A stretch of DNA of 64,000 nucleotides from Castellaniella denitrificans (GCF_042653765.1 NZ_JBHSEZ010000005.1:47486-111485), one strand, 5' to 3'. Positions 25,026 through 38,800 are shown, numbered from the stretch's first letter. The notes: a model not told the origin generated them from the letters alone. Made by a program: numbers and translations.

Positions 25026-26168
25026 TCAGAACCGCCGCCGCATCACCCGATGCGGGATCCCCGCGTCCATGAAGGTCCCGCCCTCCTCCACGAAACCATG
25101 GCGGGCGTAGAAGGGGCGCGCCTGCAACTGGGCATCCAGCACGACTTCCGCGTCGCCCCGGAGGCGGGCCGCGTCCATCAGCGCGTTCAGCAAGAGCGAA
25201 CCGACGCCCTGGCCACGCCAGGCCTTGCGCACGGCCATGCGGCCGATGTGGCCGTCGGGCAGCAGGCGGCCGGTGCCCATGGCCCGGCCATCGGCGTCGT
25301 AGGCGATGGCGTGCAGGCACTGCGCGTCGCGGGCGTCCAGCTCTTCTTCCAGCGGCACCCGCTGTTCCTCCACGAAGACTTCCAGGCGGATGCGGCTGGC
25401 CTCGGCGCCCAGCGCATCCCAGTTTCCCGTGACGACGCGGCGGCCTTCGGCCAGCCCCTCATGCGGCTTGCCGGCGGACCCGTGCCGCGATTCGCCGGCG
25501 CGGGGCGCTTCCTCCGATGCGGACGCCCGGACGGCGCCATCCAGAGCGAATGCCAGCACTTCGGGCAGCCAGTCGGCGAAATCCGAGAGGCCGTGATCGC
25601 CGCCCTCGATGATGCGCTGGCGGCTGCCCGCGAAGCGGGCCCGCATTTCCCGCCAGTCCAGGACCTCGTCGCCGGTGGCGGCGAGCAGGAAATACCGTTC
25701 CGGACGCGTCAGGACCGGGATGTCGGCTTCGGCTCGCGCCAGTTCGTCCACGTAGCCGGGCAGGAACTCGAAAGGCTCGTCGCCATGGAAGGTGCGGTGC
25801 GAGCCGACCTGGGTCGCCAGGTCGCGGGCCGCATGGACGACGGGATTGAGCAGCACGGCGCGGCAGCCCAGGCGTTCGGCCAGCCAGGTGGCGTAGAAAC
25901 CGCCCAGGGACGAACCGATGACGGTCAGGCGGTCCGCCGCGTCGTCCCGCGCCGGCGCCGCGTCCCGCCGTCCGCCCCGGAAAGCCGCCTCGGCGTTCAG
26001 GCCCGCCTCGGCCAGGCTGAGCGCCAGTTCCAGCGCGGCCGCCGGGCTGGCGGGCAGTTGCGGGCAGTGCCATTCGTGCGCCCGGCCGCGCTCGGCCACG
26101 GCCCGGGCCATCAGGCGGGCCTTGAAGGAGTCGGGAGAGGAACGGAATCCGTGCAGGTAGAGAATCAT
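25026..26168 (-). CDS. Fusion of YqiA/YcfP-type alpha/beta hydrolase with a GNAT acetyltransferase
   Basis: A 380-residue two-domain protein. Residues 1 to about 195 are a small esterase of the UPF0227 kind: ILYLHGFRSSPDSFK, nucleophile elbow GSSLGGFYA, acid in GDEVLDW and histidine in GGDHGLSDF. A polar linker of about 40 residues follows. From about 235 there is an acetyltransferase with the acetyl-CoA loop AVRKAWRGQGVGSLLL and a closing PFYARHGFVEEG strand. Both active sites look intact. The ATG at 26168 matches the MILYLHGF start of the hydrolase family. The acetyl acceptor and ester substrate are unknown. It diverges from the araC-like gene. Confidence 0.83.
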   Translation of the reverse strand: MILYLHGFRSSPDSFKARLMARAVAERGRAHEWHCPQLPASPAAALELALSLAEAGLNAEAAFRGGRRDAAPARDDAADRLTVIGSSLGGFYATWLAERLGCRAVLLNPVVHAARDLATQVGSHRTFHGDEPFEFLPGYVDELARAEADIPVLTRPERYFLLAATGDEVLDWREMRARFAGSRQRIIEGGDHGLSDFADWLPEVLAFALDGAVRASASEEAPRAGESRHGSAGKPHEGLAEGRRVVTGNWDALGAEASRIRLEVFVEEQRVPLEEELDARDAQCLHAIAYDADGRAMGTGRLLPDGHIGRMAVRKAWRGQGVGSLLLNALMDAARLRGDAEVVLDAQLQARPFYARHGFVEEGGTFMDAGIPHRVMRRRF

Positions 26169-26346
26169 GGCATCCAGGCGGCGCGCGGCTGCCCGGGCGC
26201 CCGGCGGCGCGCGACGGAGCCCCGCCGCCTCATTGTAAGCAGCTTCGCGCGGGACCGCCGGCCCCGCCATCCGTCCCGCCCCGTCCGCCGCGAGACGCTG
26301 TAAGATCGACACATTCCCCATCCGGACATCCGTTTCCTTTCCCGCC

Positions 26347-27021
26347 ATGCCGCTACTCGAACCGGTCAGCACGCTGCGTGACTACGACGGACAGGCCCAC
26401 GTCCACGTCCACGATCATGCGCAGGTGATGGCGCCGCTGGCCGGACGCATGGAACTGGAAGTCGACGGACACGCCCTGTTCACGGACCCGTCCTGCGGGA
26501 TGCTGATCCCGGCGGGCGCCCGGCACGCCTATTGCGCGCGGCCCGGCACCCGCATCCTGGTGATCGACGCGCCCGAATCGGCCGGCCTGGAACGGCTGCG
26601 GCGCTTCGCCCTGACGCCCGCCTGCCGCACCCTGGGCGGCCAGGGCGACGCCGCGCGGCAGCTGGCCCTGCTGCTGGATCTGCCCACGGTGCTGTCCTCG
26701 CGCCGGGGCCTGGACCTGGCGCGCCTGGACACCGCCCTGGCCGGGGCATTGCACGAATCCTGGCCGACGGCCCGCATGGCGCGGCTGTTCAATCTCAGCC
26801 CGCAGCGCTTCCACGCGCGCCTGCTGGAACTGTCCGGCCAGACGCCGGGCGACCATCTGCGCGCCCTGCGGCTGGAGCACGCGAGCCGGGCGCTGGCGCG
26901 GGGGGCGACGCTGGAAGTCGCCGCCGCGCAGGTCGGCTACCGGTCCGGCAGCGCCCTGGCCTACGCGCTGCGGCGCGACCGGGGCACCGGCGCCCGCGCC
27001 CTCCGGCGGTCCACCTCCTGA
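26347..27021 (+). CDS. AraC-family regulator with N-terminal cupin
   Basis: A 224-residue regulator. Residues 1-90 resemble a cupin sensor (VHVHDHAQVMAPLAGRMELE and IPAGARHAY). The C-terminal half holds two helix-turn-helix motifs: MARLFNLSPQRFHARLLELS and EVAAAQVGYRSGSALAYALRR. It is shorter than usual AraC proteins (about 280) but complete in both domains. Likely targets are the divergent hydrolase-acetyltransferase or the EamA gene downstream. This is inferred only from position. Confidence 0.82.
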   Translation: MPLLEPVSTLRDYDGQAHVHVHDHAQVMAPLAGRMELEVDGHALFTDPSCGMLIPAGARHAYCARPGTRILVIDAPESAGLERLRRFALTPACRTLGGQGDAARQLALLLDLPTVLSSRRGLDLARLDTALAGALHESWPTARMARLFNLSPQRFHARLLELSGQTPGDHLRALRLEHASRALARGATLEVAAAQVGYRSGSALAYALRRDRGTGARALRRSTS

Positions 27022-27159
27022 GCCCCCGCGCGCCGCATGCCGGGCGGCATGCGAGAGCCCGCGGCCGGCGATGCGCCCGGGCACCGCGCCGCCGGAGCGG
27101 GCGAAGACCACGAGCGTTTCTCGACAAATGGCCGCCGGCCGCGCTGCCATCATGGCGGC

Positions 27160-28074
27160 ATGAGCACGATACCGAATCCCTCCCCGGCCGCTTCCCGGGT
27201 CCGGCCCCTGCGGGGCATCCTGCTGGTGCTGGGCGCCGGCATGCTGTGGGGCACCACAGGCACGGCCCAGAGCTTTTCCGACGGCGCGCTGTCGCCCTAC
27301 TGGGTGGGCGCCCTGCGCCTGGGGGTGGCATCCCTCTTCTTCCTGGCCTACGCCGGCTCGATCAACGGGCTGCCCCACCTGGGCCGCCAACTGGCGGGCC
27401 TGGACTGGCGCCGCACCGCATGGGCCGGCGCCTGCATCGCGGGCTACAACCTGGCGTTCTTCGCCGGCGTGAAAGCCACGGGCGTGGCGGTGGGCACGGC
27501 GCTGGCCATCGGCAGCGGCCCGATCTGGGCCGGCCTGCTGCAACTGGCCGGCGGCGCCCGGCCCGGGCCGGGCTGGTGGACGGGCACGCTGCTGGCGGTG
27601 GGCGGCGGCGTGCTGCTGGTGTTCGGGCGCGGCGGCGACATCCAGGCCGATCCGCTGGGCATCGTCCTGTGTCTGGCCGCCGGCCTGGCCTACGCGCTCT
27701 ACACCTTGCTGAACAAGCGGCTGGTGGATCGCTCGGCGCCGGCCGTCACCACACTGGGCGTGTTCCTGGTCAGCGCCCTGCTGGCCCTGCCGGCCGCCGG
27801 GCTGTGGGCCGGACCGCTGCAGATCACGGCCTCGGGCTGGCTGATGGTCGGCTTCCTGGGCATCGCCTCGACGGGGATCGCCTACCTGCTGTTCAGCACG
27901 GGCCTGCGCGGCATCAGCGCCGCCACCGGCGTGTCGCTGGCCCTGATGGAACCCGTCACCGCCTTCCTGCTGGCCCTGGCGGTGGTGGGCGAGCGGCCCG
28001 GCGCGCTGGCCTACGCGGGCCTGGCCGCGCTGCTGGCGGGCCTGGCGATCGTGATCCGGGCGGAGACACGGTAA
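27160..28074 (+). CDS. EamA/DMT-family permease
   Basis: A 304-residue ten-helix transporter with two EamA repeats. GILLVLGAGMLWGTTGTAQS and ALMEPVTAFLLALAVVGERP are typical of the drug/metabolite exporter group. It starts at the ATG at 27160 and is followed by a strong terminator. Being 138 bases after the AraC gene on the same strand, it may be a target of that regulator. Substrate unknown. A 20-base hairpin (27034-27053) without a T-run lies between the two genes. Confidence 0.85.
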   Translation: MSTIPNPSPAASRVRPLRGILLVLGAGMLWGTTGTAQSFSDGALSPYWVGALRLGVASLFFLAYAGSINGLPHLGRQLAGLDWRRTAWAGACIAGYNLAFFAGVKATGVAVGTALAIGSGPIWAGLLQLAGGARPGPGWWTGTLLAVGGGVLLVFGRGGDIQADPLGIVLCLAAGLAYALYTLLNKRLVDRSAPAVTTLGVFLVSALLALPAAGLWAGPLQITASGWLMVGFLGIASTGIAYLLFSTGLRGISAATGVSLALMEPVTAFLLALAVVGERPGALAYAGLAALLAGLAIVIRAETR

Positions 28075-28083
28075 ACCCGGCAA

Positions 28084-28118
28084 AATGCAGAAACCCCGCG
28101 AAGCGGGGTTTCTGCATT
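28084..28118. terminator. Bidirectional terminator between the EamA gene and typA
   Basis: A 16-bp perfect stem, with AATGCAGAAACCCCGC pairing across a GAA loop. A- and T-rich arms serve both the rightward EamA transcript and the leftward typA operon. Confidence 0.85.
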
Positions 28119-28134
28119 CAGGCCATTCAGCGCA

Positions 28135-29951
<1,817 letters not shown>

Positions 29952-29955
<4 letters not shown>

Positions 29956-30710
29956 AGAATGTTTTCCTCGGTGGAAACACTTGCCGGGCGCAGGCCGTCC
30001 GGCAAGGCGTGTAAAGGGATCAGCGCCGTCGCCGGCGCTTCCATGGCCTGCAGGGCTTCCAGCCCCACGGCCCGCTCGATCGAAAACGGCCCGACGGCGG
30101 TGCGCCGCAAGGCCGACAGGTGCGCCAGGCAACCCAGGCGGCGGCCGATGTCCTGGGCCAGGGTGCGCACGTAGGTGCCCTTGCTGCAATGCACCCGCAC
30201 CCGGGCGCCGCGGCCGTCGCATGCCAGCAGGTCCAGCGCGTGGATCGTGATCCGGCGCGGCGGACGCTCCAGCTCGATGCCCTGGCGGGCGTATTCGTAC
30301 AACGGCTTGCCGTCGCGCTTGAGCGCCGAGACCATGGGCGGGATCTGCTCGATCTCGCCCCGGAACGCGGCCAGCGCGGCCTCCAGCGCGGCGGCGTCCA
30401 CGCCGGAAAAATCATCCGGCGCGCGCGCCGTGACGTGGCCCGTCAGGTCGCCGCTGTCGGTCTCCTCGCCGAAGGCCAGGGTCGCCTCGTAGACCTTGTC
30501 GGCTTCCAGCATGGCGGCGGAAATCTTCGTCGCCCGGCCGAAACAGCAGATCAGCAGGCCCGTGGCGAACGGGTCCAGCGTGCCGGTATGGCCCGCCTTG
30601 CGGGCGTCCACGGTCCGCTTGGCGCGCTGCAGCGCATGGTTGCTCGACAGGCCCTCCGGTTTGTCCAGCAACAGGACTCCGTCGAGCATCTGCCCGCGTC
30701 GGGAAGCCAT
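29952..30710 (-). CDS. truB: tRNA pseudouridine-55 synthase
   Basis: A 252-residue enzyme making pseudouridine 55 in the T-loop of tRNAs. The catalytic Asp is in GHTGTLDPFATGLL near residue 46; LLDKPEGLSSN and CSKGTYVRTLAQDIG are further hallmarks. It is shorter than E. coli TruB (about 314), lacking most of the C-terminal extension, as is common in this lineage. Confidence 0.95.
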
Positions 30711-30745
30711 CGTTCAATCCGTCCAGATGAGTGACGACCGCCCTG

Positions 30746-31156
30746 TCAGGGCTGGCCGTCCGGGTCTTCGAGTTCGGGGATGTCCGAAGCGCCCGCCTGG
30801 GGACGGTTGGCCCGATCGATCAATTGCGTGAGTTCGATGCCGCGCGCCAGCTGCTCGTCGTGCACGAAGCGCAGGGTGGGCACCGTATGGATGTGCAGCA
30901 GGCGGAAGAGCTGCGAATGCAGCCAGCCCGCCTTGTCGTTCAGGGCCTGGGCGGCGGCGGCGGGCTCGGCGCCCAGCACCGTGAAGTAGACCTTGGCATG
31001 GGCGTAGTCGGCCGACAGATCGACGCCGGTGAGCGTGATCAGGCCGGCGCGCGCGACGTCGAGCTCGCGCTGCACCAGGGCCGCCAGGTCCTTCTGGATC
31101 TGGTCGGCCAGGCGCGTGTTGCGTCCGGGATTCGGCTTGGATTTATGACGACCCAT
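30746..31156 (-). CDS. rbfA: Ribosome-binding factor A
   Basis: A 136-residue KH-fold protein needed for 16S rRNA maturation and cold adaptation. The middle shows SADYAHAKVYFTVLG and the C-terminal half TVPTLRFVHDEQLARG, both typical. It lies between infB and truB as expected, with 16 bases after infB. Confidence 0.95.
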   Translation of the reverse strand: MGRHKSKPNPGRNTRLADQIQKDLAALVQRELDVARAGLITLTGVDLSADYAHAKVYFTVLGAEPAAAAQALNDKAGWLHSQLFRLLHIHTVPTLRFVHDEQLARGIELTQLIDRANRPQAGASDIPELEDPDGQP

Positions 31157-31172
31157 GATTCTTGCCGCGCGC

Positions 31173-34067
<2,895 letters not shown>

Positions 34068-34122
34068 TCGACTCTCTCTTTGACTACGTTTAAGGGCGGC
34101 GCGGTTCGATGCGACGAAGCAA

Positions 34123-35607
34123 TCAGGCTTCGTCGTCCTCGAACCAGTGGGCCCGCGCCTGCATGATCATGTCGCTGGCGGTGTCCTCGGGCAGCCCGGT
34201 CAGTTCGGCCAGTTCGTCCGCGGCCAGTTCGGCCAGGTCGTCCAGCGTGGTGATGCCGTTTTCGGCCAGCTTCGCCACCAGGGCCGGGTCCATGCCCTTG
34301 ATTTCCAGCAGGTCGCGGGCGGTCTGCACGCGCTCTTCCTGGGCAATGGCCTCGGTCAGCAGGGCATTGCGCGCACGCGTGCGCAATTCGTTGACGGTTT
34401 CCTCGTCGAAGGCTTCGATGTCCAGCAGTTCCTGCAGGGGCACGTAGGCGATTTCCTCGAGGCCGGTGAAGCCCTCGTCGATGAGGATGTCGGCGACTTC
34501 CTCGTCCACGTCGAGCTTCGTGATGAAGGTGTGGCGCAGCGCGGCGCGCTCGGCCTCCTGGCGGCTCTGGCTTTCCTCGGGCGTCATGATGTTGATCTGC
34601 CAGCCGGTCAGCTCGGACGCCAGGCGGACGTTCTGGCCGCGCGCGCCGATGGCCTTGGGGAGGTTTTCCTCGTCGACGACCACGTCCATCGCGTGCTTGT
34701 CCTCGTCCACCAGGATCGATTCGACGTGCGCCGGCGCCAGCGCGCCGATCACGAATTCCGCCGGATCGTCGGCCCACAGGACGATGTCCACCTGCTCGCC
34801 ACCGAGCTCGTTGCGCACGGCTGTGACGCGCGAGCCGCGCATCCCGACGCAGGTACCGATGGGATCGATCCGCTTATCGTACGCCACGACGGCGATTTTG
34901 GCACGCACGCCCGGATCGCGGGCCGCCGCCTTGATTTCGAGCAGGCCCTGCTCGATCTCGGGGACTTCGTTCTCGAACAGCTCGCGGATGAAGTCGGGCG
35001 AAGTGCGCGACAGGATGACCTGCTGGCCGCGGGCGGTGTGATCGACCTTCAGGACGTAGGCGCGCACGCGATCGCCGGCGCGGATGTTTTCCTTGGGGAT
35101 CATCTCGGTGCGCGGCAGGCGCGCTTCCACCTTGCCGATCTCGATGATGGCGTCGCCCTTGTCCAGGCGCTTGACCGTGCCGGACACGATGGTCTCGCCC
35201 CGGTCCAGGAAGTCGTTGAGCACCTGCTCGCGCTCGGCGTCGCGGATCTTCTGCAGGATGGCCTGCTTGGCCGCCTGCGCGCCGATGCGTCCGAACTCGA
35301 TGGGTTCCAGGGGTTCTTCGATGTATTCGCCGACCTCGATGCCCGGCACGATGTCCTGGGCATCGGTATAGAGTTCCTGGGCGTCGGGTTCCTGCAGGCC
35401 GGCCTCGTCGGGCACGACCAGCCAGCGGCGGAAGCCCTCGTGCTCGCCGGTCTGGCGGTCGATGGCCACGCGGATGTCCACTTCTTCCTTGAACCGCTTT
35501 TTCATGGCCGAGGCCAGCGCGCTTTCGAGAGCGCCGAACACCACATCGCGTTCGACGTTTTTTTCACGCGCCAGGGCGTCGACCAACAGCAGAATTTCGC
35601 GACTCAT
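34123..35607 (-). CDS. nusA: Transcription termination/antitermination protein NusA
   Basis: A 494-residue RNA polymerase-binding factor. It has the N-terminal polymerase domain, an S1 domain (ETIVSGTVKRLDKGDAIIEI), two KH domains (CVGMRGSRVTAVRNELGGE and KAIGARGQNVRLASELTGW) and two acidic helix-hairpin-helix repeats at the C-terminus, as in E. coli. Its ATG overlaps the rimP stop in ATGA. Confidence 0.97.
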   Translation of the reverse strand: MSREILLLVDALAREKNVERDVVFGALESALASAMKKRFKEEVDIRVAIDRQTGEHEGFRRWLVVPDEAGLQEPDAQELYTDAQDIVPGIEVGEYIEEPLEPIEFGRIGAQAAKQAILQKIRDAEREQVLNDFLDRGETIVSGTVKRLDKGDAIIEIGKVEARLPRTEMIPKENIRAGDRVRAYVLKVDHTARGQQVILSRTSPDFIRELFENEVPEIEQGLLEIKAAARDPGVRAKIAVVAYDKRIDPIGTCVGMRGSRVTAVRNELGGEQVDIVLWADDPAEFVIGALAPAHVESILVDEDKHAMDVVVDEENLPKAIGARGQNVRLASELTGWQINIMTPEESQSRQEAERAALRHTFITKLDVDEEVADILIDEGFTGLEEIAYVPLQELLDIEAFDEETVNELRTRARNALLTEAIAQEERVQTARDLLEIKGMDPALVAKLAENGITTLDDLAELAADELAELTGLPEDTASDMIMQARAHWFEDDEA

Positions 35608-36074
35608 CGCTTCTTACCCTTGAAATCGAGAACGGGGTCCAGCCGGGCCCGGTCCACATCGTCAAAAGAAAACGGCAGCGTCCGTGTCTGGCCGGACTGG
35701 TCTTCCCAGTCCAGGCTGAGCACGGGCGGCTCATCCCCGCTGGCCCTCAGGATGCCGGTAAAGGTCTTGCGGGATTCGACCGGCTCGTGCAGGCGCAGTT
35801 CGATGCGCTCGCCGGCGAAGCGGACGTAGTCCGCGAGGCGGCGCAGGGGCCGGTCCACGCCGGGGGAGCTGACCTCCAGGCGCTTGTAGTCGATGTTTTC
35901 GACTTCGAACACATGCGACAACTGGCGGGACACCTGTTCGCAGTCCTCGATGCGGACCCCTTCGGGGCGATCGATCACCACACGCAAAAGCCCCAGGGGC
36001 GCGCGTTCCACATCGACCAGTTCCACATCGAAACCCAGCAGGGCCTGCTGGGCGACCGTCAAGATATCCGCCAT
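35604..36074 (-). CDS. rimP: Ribosome maturation factor RimP
   Basis: A 156-residue factor for 30S assembly, upstream of nusA as in most bacteria. ELVDVERAPLGLLRVVIDRP and RLEVSSPGVDRPLR are the family motifs. Start at the ATG at 36074 with GGAA a few bases upstream, directly after a U8 tract. First gene of the operon rimP-nusA-infB-rbfA-truB-typA. Confidence 0.94.
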   Translation of the reverse strand: MADILTVAQQALLGFDVELVDVERAPLGLLRVVIDRPEGVRIEDCEQVSRQLSHVFEVENIDYKRLEVSSPGVDRPLRRLADYVRFAGERIELRLHEPVESRKTFTGILRASGDEPPVLSLDWEDQSGQTRTLPFSFDDVDRARLDPVLDFKGKKR

Positions 36075-36081
36075 AAATTCC

Positions 36082-36107
36082 AAAAAAAAGGGGCTGTCCC
36101 GCAGCCC
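36082..36107 (-). terminator. Terminator-like hairpin with U8 tract in the rimP leader
   Basis: Read on the minus strand, GGGCTG pairs with CAGCCC around a five-base loop and is followed by C and eight T residues. It ends about 8 bases before the rimP ATG, so it precedes rather than follows a gene. This is the shape of an attenuator; NusA-dependent control of its own operon is known in E. coli. Confidence 0.6.
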
Positions 36108-36230
36108 TTTGTACCGCCCCGGTGAACCCGGGGCCCATTCAGGAACCGCCGAAGACCCGCCCGCGCCGGCCCGCATCGCCAAAATCGGCATGCGCGGCCA
36201 GGGTCAAAGACGGCAAAGCCCCCGGTGGAC

Positions 36231-36282
36231 ACAGCACAAAGGTGCTGTAAAGCCTTACATTATAACAGCATTTCTTTGCTGA
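36231..36282 (-). promoter_or_regulatory. rimP operon promoter (-10) with two matching palindromes
   Basis: The minus strand has a perfect -10, TATAAT, at 36259-36264; the -35 is weak. Two copies of ACAGCA-N6-TGCTG(T/A) lie at 36231-36248 and 36265-36282, 34 bases apart. One falls just after the expected start of transcription and the other in the -10/-35 spacer, as an operator pair would. Confidence 0.5.
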
Positions 36283-36342
36283 AAACGCACTTTCGCGCGA
36301 TCTTCGCGCGGGGCCCCGATACCGGACGGCCCCGCTCCCGGA

Positions 36343-38043
36343 TCAGCGGCCGCGCCCCCCCAGGAAACCCAGGCGCGATTCGTGCGCATGGGCGCCCCGG
36401 GGCTGGCGTTCGCCGCCCCCGCCCTCGCCGCCCGCCTGCTTGCGGGGGGATTTGTTGCCCGGCTTGCCACCCGGCTTGCGGCCGGGCTTCTGGGCGGCCT
36501 TGGGCGGGCGCGCCGACGCGGGCGCCATGTCGGCCTGGGGCTGGCCCGCCCCGCCCTGGGCATGCTTGCCGGGCTTGCCGGCGCCAGGCTTGCCGGACCG
36601 GGCCGGCTTGCCGGCGGGTTTCCCCGCGGGTTTTCCGGCGGCGCCGGCGGGCTTGCCCGGTTTCCCCGGACGGGCGGGCCGGGCCGGCCGGTTCGAGGCG
36701 GGCCGGCCTTCGGCATGCGCGTCCTGGGCGTCGAAGCCCTGGGCATGGGATTTCCTGGCCGGCTTGCGGCCGGGCTTCGCGTCCTGGCGGGCCTTGCCGC
36801 CATCCGGATGGCCGTTGGCCAGCCCGCCGCTGATGAGCAGCCCGGTGGTGAACGGATCGATGCCGCCCTTGCGGCCGCCCGACACCTTCCCCCGGCGGTT
36901 CAGGCGCGCGCCGTTCTGGCCATTCTGGCCCGGCGTGCCGAATCCCGGCGGCAGGGCGCTGGCATGCGACAGGGGCTGGCGCTCGGACTGGCTGTCGTCC
37001 TCGTCGGCGCCGCGCAGCAGGCCCAGCTGGACCATCAGCGCCCCGACCAGGCCGGAATCCAGCTCGTCCCAGCGCCCCCGGCGCAGGTTGGTGGGCAGCA
37101 TCACGTCGCCGAAGCGCGTGCGGATCAGGCGGCTGACGGTCACCCCCGCCGCCTCGAACATACGCCGCACTTCGCGGTTGCGGCCCTCGCTGAGCGTGAC
37201 CCGGTACCAGCGATTGCTGCCTTCGCCGCCGATGTAGTCCAGGGAATTGAACCGGGCCTCGCCGTCTTCCAGCTGGATGCCGCTGGTCAGGCGGGCCTGT
37301 TCCGCTTCGCCCAGTTCGCCCAGGATGCGGACCGCGTATTCGCGTTCCGCCCCGTAGCGCGGATGCGACAGCCGGTTGGCGAGGTCGCCCGAGGTCGTCA
37401 GGATCAGCAGGCCCTCGGTGTTCAGGTCCAGGCGCCCCACCGACAGCCACTTGCCGGTGCGGATGCGCGGCAGGCGGGCGAACACGGAAGCCCGGCCTTC
37501 GGGGTCGTCATGGCTGACGATTTCGCCGGCCGGCTTGTGATAGAGGATCACGCGGGGCAGCTTGCCCGCCTTGGGACGGGTCACCAGGCGGCCGTTGACG
37601 CGGACCTTGTCGTCCGGGCCGATGCGCTGGCCCACGTGGGCGGGCTCGCCATTGACCGAGACGCGGCCGGCGACGATCAGCTCTTCCATCTCGCGCCGCG
37701 AGCCCACGCCCGCGTCGGCCAGGACCTTGTGCAGCTTCGGCATCAGGACGTCGCTGTTCAGGTAGCGGTCCAGGCGCCGGGCGGTCGGATGGGCGTCCTT
37801 CAGGTAATCCAGGGCGCGGTCGGCTTCTTCCGCCGAACCCGCGTCGACGGCCTCGGCGGCCTCGGCCTCGCGGGCCTCGCCACCCTGGGCGCCGGCCTGC
37901 TGGGCATCTCCCCGGCGGCGGCGAAACGGCGTGCGCAGCTTGCGCCCCCGCGGCTTGCCGTTTTCCGGCCGGTTCTCGGCCGCGGGCGGCGTTTCGGGCG
38001 CGCCCTGCGCGGCGCTCGGCATCGTCTCGATTTCTGCTGTCAT
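36343..38043 (-). CDS. rluB: 23S rRNA pseudouridine-2605 synthase RluB with long basic tail
   Basis: A 566-residue protein. After an acidic/basic N-terminal region comes an S4 RNA-binding domain (MPKLHKVLADAGVGSRREME, near 100-145). The RsuA/RluB-type catalytic domain contains GRLDLNTEGLLIL near 203. From about 345 to the end there is a Lys/Gly/Pro-rich tail with GKPAGKPAG-like repeats, probably RNA-binding and disordered. RluB of E. coli is 291 residues, so both ends are extended. It lies downstream of scpB with a 34-base gap. Confidence 0.92.
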   Translation of the reverse strand: MTAEIETMPSAAQGAPETPPAAENRPENGKPRGRKLRTPFRRRRGDAQQAGAQGGEAREAEAAEAVDAGSAEEADRALDYLKDAHPTARRLDRYLNSDVLMPKLHKVLADAGVGSRREMEELIVAGRVSVNGEPAHVGQRIGPDDKVRVNGRLVTRPKAGKLPRVILYHKPAGEIVSHDDPEGRASVFARLPRIRTGKWLSVGRLDLNTEGLLILTTSGDLANRLSHPRYGAEREYAVRILGELGEAEQARLTSGIQLEDGEARFNSLDYIGGEGSNRWYRVTLSEGRNREVRRMFEAAGVTVSRLIRTRFGDVMLPTNLRRGRWDELDSGLVGALMVQLGLLRGADEDDSQSERQPLSHASALPPGFGTPGQNGQNGARLNRRGKVSGGRKGGIDPFTTGLLISGGLANGHPDGGKARQDAKPGRKPARKSHAQGFDAQDAHAEGRPASNRPARPARPGKPGKPAGAAGKPAGKPAGKPARSGKPGAGKPGKHAQGGAGQPQADMAPASARPPKAAQKPGRKPGGKPGNKSPRKQAGGEGGGGERQPRGAHAHESRLGFLGGRGR

Positions 38044-38077
38044 GGGGTTCGGTGACTCCTACACAAAATTCCGTTCT

Positions 38078-38800
38078 TCATTCATCCGGGCCGCGCGGCC
38101 CCGGGGCCGGGGAATCGTCCGCATCGGCGTCCGGAGACGCGGCGGCATCCACGGGCGCCTGGCCGGGCGCATCCGCCCGGGCCGCCTCGCCGGCGCCATC
38201 CTCTTCATCCACCACTGCTTCCGCGCCCCGCGCGGCATCCGGTCCATCCGCCGCATCGAACGCGAGGACTCCCAGCGCTTCCGCGGCCTCCTCGGCATCG
38301 AGCGCGGGCAGTTCGTCCAGCGCCCGCAGACCGAGGTCATCGAGGAAGCGGCGCGTCGTCCCCAGCAGGGCCGGACGCCCCGGCGCGTCGCGATAGCCCA
38401 GGGTTTCGATCCAGCCCCGGTCTTCGAGGGTGCGGATGATCTGTGCCGAGACCGTGACGCCGCGGATGTCCTCGATGTCCCCGCGCGTCACGGGCTGCCG
38501 CCATGCGATGATGGCGAGCGTTTCGAGCACGGCGCGAGAATAGCGAGGCGGTTTTTCGGGGCTCAGGCGCCCCAGGTAACGCTGCATGTCGGGACGGCTC
38601 TGGAAGCGCCAGCCACTGGCGAGCTGCACCAGTTCGAGCCCCCGTTCCTGCCAGTCGAGCTGCAGGGCAGCCAGATGGCGGCGGATGTCGTCCCCGGAAA
38701 TCGTGTCTTCGAAGAGACTGCGCAGATCGGCGACCGCGAGAGGCGCATCGGCGCACAATAAAGCCGTTTCCAATACGCGCAGGATTTCCGTTTCCGTCAT
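38078..38800 (-). CDS. scpB: Segregation and condensation protein B
   Basis: A 240-residue partner of SMC-ScpA in chromosome compaction. Two winged-helix domains are visible: LETALLCADAPLAVADLRSLF at the start, and YSRAVLETLAIIAWRQPVTRGDIEDIRGV, the family hallmark, in the middle. The last ~55 residues are an acidic Ala/Asp-rich tail. scpA is not in the window. scpB-rluB is a common pair. Confidence 0.94.
   Translation of the reverse strand: MTETEILRVLETALLCADAPLAVADLRSLFEDTISGDDIRRHLAALQLDWQERGLELVQLASGWRFQSRPDMQRYLGRLSPEKPPRYSRAVLETLAIIAWRQPVTRGDIEDIRGVTVSAQIIRTLEDRGWIETLGYRDAPGRPALLGTTRRFLDDLGLRALDELPALDAEEAAEALGVLAFDAADGPDAARGAEAVVDEEDGAGEAARADAPGQAPVDAAASPDADADDSPAPGPRGPDE

Noticed and set aside
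27034..27053. Hairpin CGCATGCC/GGCATGCG after the AraC gene, considered as terminator
   Set aside because: It lacks a T-run, and the EamA gene on the same strand follows soon after, so its role is unclear and it is not listed separately.
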